NCBI GenBank assembly: GCA_021186555.1
Contig: JAJKFL010000012.1
Location: 16,875,711-16,939,710, forward strand
DNA from: Reticulitermes speratus
Lineage: Eukaryota > Arthropoda > Insecta > Blattodea > Rhinotermitidae
Reading direction: 5' to 3'
DNA length: 64,000 bases
The position numbers and the translations under genes were made by a program. Under the pieces are notes generated by a model. It was not told where the DNA came from and ran no database searches. It saw only the letters and a list, made by a program, of their open reading frames with translations. Below are positions 57,351-64,000 of this stretch, piece after piece (positions within the stretch are counted from its first letter, which is position 1; each line of letters opens with the position of its first letter).

Positions 57351-57369
57351 TCCATGTGTATGTACTTAC

Positions 57370-57471
57370 CTGAAGGGCCCGCTTATCCGGATCTGTCCAC
57401 AGGGCACGGATGAAGTGCGGGTAACTGTATCCGGTCATCATGGTTGTGGGTTCAGATCACTGTCTTATTCT
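57370..57471 (-). CDS. dzy: PDZ-GEF (RAPGEF2/6, dizzy) start-codon exon
   Basis: This exon carries a 30-base 5' leader (57442-57471) and 24 codons starting at 57441. The acceptor (TTTCACAG, read on the minus strand) and donor (CAG|GTAAGT) are both consensus. An in-frame TGA lies upstream of the ATG and two ATG codons are adjacent (ACCATGATG). The peptide begins MMTGYSYPHFIRALW and ends in phase 0, which fits the next exon. Family knowledge: PDZ-GEF is a Rap1 guanine-nucleotide exchange factor acting at membranes and adherens junctions; the PHFIR..DP.KR layout resembles the start of insect PDZ-GEFs as I recall them. Since an acceptor precedes the leader, at least one further 5' exon and the promoter should lie to the right, probably outside the window. 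A LINE-A remnant reaches almost to the donor. Identification rests on the joined three-exon peptide, not on this exon alone. Confidence 0.75.
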
Positions 57472-59487
57472 CTGTGAAATCAGTTGAAAACTTCACAATT
57501 TACACTTCACACTTCTTCACACAGCATCTTACTGTCTTGATGCACAATCGATCACACTTTTCATTTTTAACTTTTCTTCAATTCATTTACAAGAAGTGCA
57601 CGTATTTCACTTTCACCAAATACTGTAGGTACGAAGTTATATTTTCTTCACCCCTGAAATGTTGTATAAGTCTGCAGTCCTCTACCTCAGATCTGTAGCT
57701 GTTCACATTTGTATGCTAATATCAGTTTGCAAAACAGATATGCATAAACAATATCTGTAGCCACTATTTTATAAAAACTGTTCAGCAAAAAAAAGACACT
57801 GCCTGAGATGAAATTTCGTCAAACATTTGACAATCACAGAGACACAAATATGCAACCATTCTCACTCGTAAATATCACCAGCAGCACAAAAGCAGAAAAA
57901 AAAAATCAAGCTTTTATATTGCACGGCAATATAGAAATGGCCTTGACCTAACTGCGACTGAAAGAAGGTTTCCGTGCGCATGCAACAGTTTTTACAATGT
58001 TTACAATCATGAAAAGAGGCCAAAACCTTATTTGCTTTGCTAATAATCACAGTAATGGCTGACGTACCAACTACACATTACACTCCTACCAAAATATACG
58101 ACGCCACGTTACACAGTATTCATCACTGCACTGCAGAATTAATCCAATACTTGAAGACGCTTCTTTGCCCTTACTCGATTGCTTTAATTGTCCTATCCGC
58201 CACTGTAATATTTCATCTTTTTACTTTAACTTTAACCAGCGCCATGACTAATACTATGGTACATGATCTAGTCTGGTATATTGGTAGTACATTTTGTATA
58301 CAAACATCGGTTATTCGATTGTTAATTCACTGTCCACATTTCAGACACTGAGTACTAAAAAAGAGGTAATAGTTTCTGAAATGATATTACCTTATATAAT
58401 AGGGAATGTAGCTCTCAGTAATAAAAAAACCCGTTTAATGTGCTTATAAATCTCTTTGTGTTGTTTCCCACACTGAGGTTTTTCACATGAACCGAGATAC
58501 AAGAATACAGATTCTTGACGCATAGAAACATGAGGTAAAGAAAAAATATAAAACGTGGAAACGTATTTGAATAAAAATGTAATCACCACCGAGACCACGA
58601 CTCGCATTATTCTGCAGGCTTTAGCAACGTCAAAGATATGTGCTTCAAGAACAAAGGAACAAAGACACAAAACACTGCGGACGTTATTACAAACTGGGAG
58701 AAGACTGAAGTAGTACAGAATAAAACATCAAAATTCTATTTTAGAATTCAATTACAATCTTGCTGAAACGCGCACAGAATACGGAACCAAAAATACCATC
58801 AATATAATGCGGTAGTAGGGCGGAACGCTATTGAATCAGTAAACTTTACACATTTTTTGTTACGTCCTGAAAGAAGTCAATTTTATTTTAGAGTGTTGGT
58901 AACACTAAAAACAAAACTCTTGAAGAATGTTATCATCACCTAAAATGAACTCTATGTTCCAGTCTTCAAAAACCACCCGGTTTTTATTTCCAGGAACACA
59001 TAAATAAGGGAGGCCAAGTCAATTCGATCACAGTGAACAGACTGGTCTACTTCTTGAACTCACGGCTTATTCTTGTGCTATGTTAACAAAGGGAGCGTCT
59101 TTTGTTTCATGAGGAACTCTTTTTTTTTTTTTTTTTTTGTATGTGTGTTTCCCCCTTCTGTTTAGGAGGAACACTTGAAGACCCGTGGCGTGCGGTCCTG
59201 GTTTTGTAGCTCCAGATTCAAACTGCAGAGTGGGGTGGCAGCCTGCTGTCACTGAACAAAACCTCGCACCTGGAAGCACAAGAAAGGAACAGAATACATT
59301 ACAACGCCTTTCTACTTAAAAATAACCGTCAAATTTAAAAATGAATGTGGCCTTACATATTACGCAGAAATCATAAAGGAAAAACAGCATAAGCTTACTC
59401 AATGTTCCAGTAATGCTTTCTTAACTCTTGCCATGCTGAAACACATTTAGACACACGCACCCTAACAGCGCCACTTTCCACCATTGT
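57472..59487. other. Upstream intron/5' region of PDZ-GEF, unassigned
   Basis: No exon, promoter-like CpG block or strong repeat was recognised. AT-rich sequence with chance frames. Confidence 0.4.
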
Positions 59488-59580
59488 GTGCTACATGTCT
59501 CACCCATGTGCTTCCCTTGATATTATCACCCTAATAATATTTCCCGAACGAGACAAATTACAGAGCTATTCAGTTTACTA
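59488..59580 (-). mobile_element. LINE-A fragment
   Basis: tgtgctacatgtctcaccca and gatattatcaccctaataat correspond to the GHVAR-to-NII segment in reverse. Confidence 0.5.
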
Positions 59581-59589
59581 GCATGTAGC

Positions 59590-59945
59590 ATGGTATGTTT
59601 CAGAGGCACCTGCTGAATTCTTCTTCTTTATCGTTCCTTCCATCCTGAAGAAGGAAACAGTAGTTTCGTCGAAAATGTTGCTAAGTGTTTACCAAATGAT
59701 GAGTCCTCACATGCAGTAAGGCCACAATCTTGTTTGTCACCGCAGTGACAACCTCAAATCTGACAACAACTAATGGCTTGAGTGAGAATTCCATTGGGGA
59801 AACATATCGAAGAAACAGACAAGAAAAATAAATGAAGGAATGTCGGTGAATTTCTACCAGACTACATGGCGCCACATCCCACAAGACCGTAATCCTCATA
59901 GTCTGGTTCGTATAAACATCATATCTTACAAATGCAACAGATTAT
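59590..59945. mobile_element. FB-1 remnants
   Basis: tatgtttcagaggcacctgc, catcctgaagaaggaaacag, and at 59838 on, atgtcggtgaatttctacca with actacatggcgccacatccc. Possibly two overlapping old copies. Confidence 0.5.
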
Positions 59946-60381
59946 CACTTTATACGGCCGAAGAATCACATTTTCTCTGAAATCACCTTCCAATAAATCT
60001 TCCAAATTTAATACATATTATCCATTGTAAATTGGATTCTCTCTCTTGCCAGTTCCCCAATGTAACTACGTAACTCTGATTCCCCCAGCCTTCAGCCGTC
60101 CCGCTCACAAGTCACCCTTCTGTCTCACCCTTACGTGATGCTCCCTCCAGAATATTTCTCCCCTCCAATAAACTCATTTATACGTTATAAGCACACAGGA
60201 TGCTTTATTTCCGTGTTTTAACTACTTCAAAACAAGGTACAGAAAATGGCACCGAAGTTTCGAATCTAGAGGTAAAACTGGCGCGTTAGTGTTAAATACG
60301 TATGGAGTAAGAGGGGGGCATTTCTGTACACGTAGGAACGTTCAGGATGCAAGGAACGCGTGTGGAATATCTATGTACTCC

Positions 60382-60630
60382 CAGGGCCGCCGAGAGCGGG
60401 TTCGGGCCCCAGTGAAAAAAAAAAAAGGTTTCGGGCCCCCCAACAAGGGCGGATCTTTGCACTAAATCGGAAAGACTGACTTTAAGTTGCAGAGTGACTT
60501 GGGTTCGGTCTGAAAGGGTTAATTTATACAAATGACAAGTAATTATACTACCGAGAAAGACAAAAACATATGCAACATAGTCGGGGGCCCGGGCCCCCTT
60601 CCGGACGGTCGGACCCCGGCAATTTGTACC
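60382..60630. mobile_element. GGGCCC-rich short element
   Basis: cagggccgccgagagcgggt with tcgggcccc and, at the far side, cgggggcccgggcccccttc suggest inverted GC-rich ends of a non-autonomous element. The AT-rich interior includes gaaagggttaattt. Confidence 0.45.
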
Positions 60631-60794
60631 GGCTTACCACCCCCACCCCCATTCTTGTCGGAACTGCGAACTTCAGACAGGCATGACTGAATTGTCGGAC
60701 TGGTGTTGACATAAGCAGATGCAGGTGAAAATGAGGACTGAAATTTTGAGGCGGAAAAGATGATTGAGAAGGGGTTAATACCAACTAACCAAAA

Positions 60795-60862
60795 CCACCT
60801 CCATGACGCAAAGTCCCTGTTGAGAAGCTAATAGCTCCGCAGGTAGTCAAGAAATATTACTG
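60795..60862 (-). mobile_element. LINE-A terminal scrap
   Basis: Only ctccatgacgcaaagtccct and agctccgcaggtagtcaaga of the 3' terminus remain. Confidence 0.6.
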
Positions 60863-61129
60863 GCAATGAATTAGAGGTAAAAGATTAATCATAAGACTTT
60901 TGTTTAAAGATAGGCAGAATTGTGTGCTTCAAAGAGGAAAGAGAATTGGAAAGACGGGGCAATAAAACAGTAGCGATAAGAATCAGTGTGATGCGAAAGA
61001 AGGAGCTAAGTAATAGGACTGTATTAATAACAGCATGACTGTAATACACGTGTAACTGATACAGGGAAGGGGGCTACGCTATAACGTGGGAAGTTTCGTG
61101 TTGTGGTTTACTTAAAATGCTGCCAGCAA

Positions 61130-61285
61130 TTCTGACCAAACAGCGGCCGGGGAGTGAAGTTTCCCAATCACTTGCATCTAGTAGGTCTTTTACATGAGAC
61201 CTGTGCGTGGAGCTATATCTCCACTCCCCCATACGGCGCCATAGTGAGGTACATACTTAAGCACAGGAACAACTTGACCTTTACT
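61130..61285 (+). mobile_element. SINE-1 tail fragment
   Basis: aacagcggccggggagtgaa, tggagctatatctccactcc and catacggcgccatagtgagg. Confidence 0.65.
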
Positions 61286-61419
61286 TTAGTGACCCATTTC
61301 ACTGCCTCCCATCAGTATCCTGATGTAGACGAATACATTCCATATTCTCATACCCTATTTCTTCAAGACCAGCTTATCCTATACGTATTGGCCAAGGGAA
61401 AGCTAGCTATCATTCGGTG

Positions 61420-62008
61420 CAGAATCTTTTGTCTTCGACTTTGCTATCCAAAAATATAAAGATTAAAACAAACAGAACTATAATTTTGCCTGTTGTTTTG
61501 TATGGGTGTGAAACTTGGTCTCTCACATTGAGAAAGAAACATAGGCTGAGGATGTTGGACAATAGGATGCTGAGGAAGATATTCGGGCCTAACAGGGATG
61601 ATGTAACAGGAGATTTGAGGAGGTTGCAATATGAGGAGCTTAATGATCTGTACTCCTCACGAAATATCATTTGAGTGGTCGAATCAAAAAGGATGAGATG
61701 GGCAGGGCATGTAGCACGTACTGGGGAGAGGAGAGGTTCATAGAGGGTTGTGGTGGCAAAACCTGAGGAAAAGTCTACTTGGAAGAACTAGGCGTAGATG
61801 GGAGGCTAACATAAAAATGGGTCTTGAAGAAATAGGATGGGGGAGGGGGCCTGGACTGTATTAATGTGGCTCAGGGTGGGGACAGCTGGCGGGCTCTTGT
61901 GAACACGGTAATGAACCTTTGGATTCCATCAAATGATGGGAATTTCTTGACTAGCTGTGGAAATATTAGCATCTCAAGTAGGACTCTTCTCCATGGAGTT
62001 AGTTATTT
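61420..62008 (+). pseudogene. LINE-A, longest copy in the window
   Basis: The frame from 61417 reads NRTIILPVVLYGCETWSLTL, RKKHRLRMLDNRMLRKIFGP and DLRRLQYEELNDLYSSRNII, then a stop. It continues with [20 protein letters not shown] and frameshifts through PEEKSTW and the LAQ.DRW segment to tctcaagtaggactcttctc. YGCETW and MLRKIFG mark the region just after the reverse-transcriptase domain. The domain itself is absent, as in every copy here. Confidence 0.88.
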
Positions 62009-62059
62009 TATATGTATTGACAGCTGGTATGGTGACTTGTAGGAATGTAGAAGAGGGGC

Positions 62060-62185
62060 TCCACTCGCGGAAGACGCAGATTTTCTCTTCCCCACGGCGT
62101 CCAGACCGGCCCTGCAGCCCACCCAGCTACCCATCCAATTTGTACCGGGCTCGTAATTACGCACAGGGGCAACTTTACCACACGG
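62060..62185 (+). mobile_element. SINE-1 fragment
   Basis: ttttctcttccccacggcgt, ccagaccggccctgcagccc and ttgtaccgggctcgtaatta. It follows the LINE-A terminus by about 50 bases. Confidence 0.7.
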
Positions 62186-62227
62186 ACATAATGAGAAATT
62201 TAGCTGAAGTTTTTTAGACGTTTTCCT

Positions 62228-62345
62228 CCGTACATATGTCCTGATAGTACCTCAAATCAAGCCATGGCCGCTTCCTTCCACATCCTTCCCAATTCACCAT
62301 TTACTAACCATTCCACCACGCTACAAATCACGAGGGACTGGCACA
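62228..62345 (+). mobile_element. SINE-5 fragment
   Basis: gtacctcaaatcaagccatg and gccgcttccttccacatcct match the far end of the copy at 35105. Confidence 0.6.
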
Positions 62346-62680
62346 GTCGCTAAGAAAAGATCTCAATACGGAACACACAAGCTAAAGAAATGTTTCTCTC
62401 TAGCTATTAAACAGTATATCCCTACGCTGCGGTAGGGACTGCAGGCTCGACATTTGTCGATGAAACGTTAACCCGGGTTCTAAGAACCGCTTACTCAGGT
62501 ACATATTTTGAATATTTCAAATTCACAGCATGCAAACTATGAAATACTGATTCACAATCGCCACTCAAGAGCTATACTGTACAAGTGTGTGTTAAATTAA
62601 GGGTTGTATGTGGGACTGTAAAATTTTCCCTATTACATTTTCAACGGACATTATATTAGTAGGACAAATAAATTAAAAAA

Positions 62681-62765
62681 TCGTATGCGTCTAGGTCTCC
62701 CAAGTGGGCTTTTTCATTTAGATTTTCACCATAAAATTTTATAGGCATTTCTCATCTCTCTCACG
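62681..62765 (-). mobile_element. LINE-A fragment
   Basis: atgcgtctaggtctcccaag and gattttcaccataaaatttt correspond to GRPRR and the LVGKPE segment in reverse. Confidence 0.6.
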
Positions 62766-64000
62766 ACTAGCGTGAACCCAACCCAGACTAATACCCCAAT
62801 CAAGAAATGTTTCTGGACAGTTAACATGAAATGAAGATGCAGAACAGTCCAGCAATACAGACACTGAAGTGCTGAGGCTCCCTTCTGCTACAAAAGTGGC
62901 GCACAAATATGTGAAAGAGGATTGCATAAGCGTCCAATTACGTTAACCGCGCACCCGGTTGCACCTGCTATCATTAACCGCTTCCGAGGCTTGCGACCCC
63001 GATATTAGGATTCAGGAATGCGGTGAGCAGAGCAGAGGTCAGAGTTCAAAGGCCACATCGAGTGACACCAGAAAATTAGAATCTGCCTACTCAAGATTTT
63101 ATAAAGTAGATAATTTGTCAGAATGCTGCGTCCGAACATTTGTAGCTTCTGTTTGTGTTGGCTACTGGCAGCTTCTTCCCCGGGGTAAAGACTGCCGGAG
63201 CAAGAAGCTGTCTATTCACCGGCCAAAACATCTAACTAGCTTCTCGAAACATAAGCGTTTGTCAGAGTATATCTTTCAAATTTTGTAAACTTTGGTTGCA
63301 ATGGATATACGATGTTTTCCCCCTACATATAAGCGGTCGCATCATGAAAATAATATTCACTTATCAATATAATGAAGAATACAGTCCAGCACAACTATTT
63401 TATTATGGAAACCGTAAATGTTGTTTTATAAAAGTGCTACATGTTTCGGCCCGATCAGTTCACAAGCAGGCTTATGAATGTGTAAAAAATGTGGCTAGCT
63501 GTACAGCGTTACATTGATCATTACATGAAGCCTTACAATCACACGGCATATTCAATAAAATGGTTGAGTTGGAATGTATTATTTACTACAACGATAATTT
63601 ATGAAATACACCGGGAATTCCTTCATTAAGAAAAATTACTGCGGACCACAGTTTGGAGACCACGTTGCCATTTAATCTCCGGGGTTTAGTCTGATATTTA
63701 CAAGACAATGCGGCACATGAATTTAGAAATGTTTACTAACTCCAACCAAAGTTAAAACTCCCTCTAAAATACAAAAGAAACACACGAAATTGAATAAAAG
63801 AAGGTTTTTACTTCCGTCAGAATCATCAAATGGGTAGCCACTTGCCAATATTTATGATTTCACTACTCAAAATTTAATACAGACAAAGGAAGTCCTGTTG
63901 TTTTACAGAAAGCAGTAACCACAACAAGAAACACAATAACTGACCGGATATTTGGATGCAATGAACAAAAGAATGTAAAAACAAGTAAAGGTAATTACAG
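62766..64000. other. Unassigned right edge
   Basis: No gene found. A tgctacatgtttcggcccga motif near 63438 is shared with the foldback at 4718, and aagtaaaggtaattac at the very end may begin a reverse SINE-1 tail. Confidence 0.35.

Larger units (their letters stand above)
40019..57369 (-). other. PDZ-GEF introns between the three recognised exons
   Basis: The two introns measure 10,616 bases (46754-57369) and 6,607 bases (40019-46625). They hold most of the right-hand repeats listed separately. No other coding exon was recognised inside them. Splicing of exon phases (0, then 2) supports direct joining of the three exons. Confidence 0.7.

Noticed and set aside
59145-59255. Possible plus-strand terminal exon (EEHLKTRGVRSWF..) behind a long pyrimidine tract
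   Set aside because: The acceptor is strong, but the strand is opposite to the recognised gene, the frame is short, and there is no family match or nearby poly(A) signal.

Overview
The window is arthropod (insect) nuclear DNA, AT-rich, with long introns and a dense load of old interspersed repeats. The LINE remnants encode a C-terminal tail (motifs [11 protein letters not shown] and [10 protein letters not shown], ending near MNLRVP) that I associate from memory with cockroach genomes, Periplaneta americana above all. A blattodean source is therefore likely, but this is an inference and not a database result.

The one host gene I can identify runs on the minus strand. Three short exons at 57370-57471, 46626-46753 and 39935-40018 join in phase with consensus splice sites. 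They encode about 94 residues of the N-terminus of PDZ-GEF (RAPGEF2/6; Drosophila dizzy/Gef26), a Rap1 guanine-nucleotide exchange factor, covering the start codon and the first cyclic-nucleotide-binding-like domain. Introns of about 10.6 kb and 6.6 kb separate them. No following exon was found, so positions 1-39934 are probably intron, or intron plus unrecognised exons. A CpG-rich block at 27721-27955, followed on the minus strand by a consensus 5' splice site, could be an internal promoter with an alternative first exon. A second CpG-rich block lies at 108-262.

The rest is mostly repeats, named here for this report. LINE-A: more than 20 fragments, all limited to the 3' end of a non-LTR retrotransposon. 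LINE-B: two 3' fragments that may belong to different elements. SINE-1 to SINE-5: tRNA-like or tRNA-derived short elements, SINE-1 with about 20 copies. FB-1: foldback elements with long inverted repeats, about 20 whole or half copies. DT-1, DT-2, DT-3, PB-1 and others: short non-autonomous DNA-transposon-like elements. Homopolymeric G/C runs of 11-24 bases are unusually frequent and lie in or beside several repeats.

Layout: 1-9 kb SINE-4, LINE-A and simple repeats; 9-15 kb a nested region with two minisatellites (35 bp and 69 bp) built inside or from transposons; 15-27 kb scattered SINE-1, FB-1 and DT copies; 27-28.2 kb the CpG-rich candidate promoter; 28-40 kb SINE-1 tandems, SINE-5, FB-1 and a tail-to-tail LINE-A pair; 40-57.5 kb the PDZ-GEF introns, packed with LINE-A, SINE, PB-1 and DT copies; 57.5-64 kb sequence upstream of the start-codon exon with sparse repeats. 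Nearly all long reading frames here are chance or repeat-derived. The strongest structural result is a 368-bp hairpin plus 35-bp array inserted into a DT-1 element, with an uninterrupted DT-1 copy 35 kb away showing the empty site.
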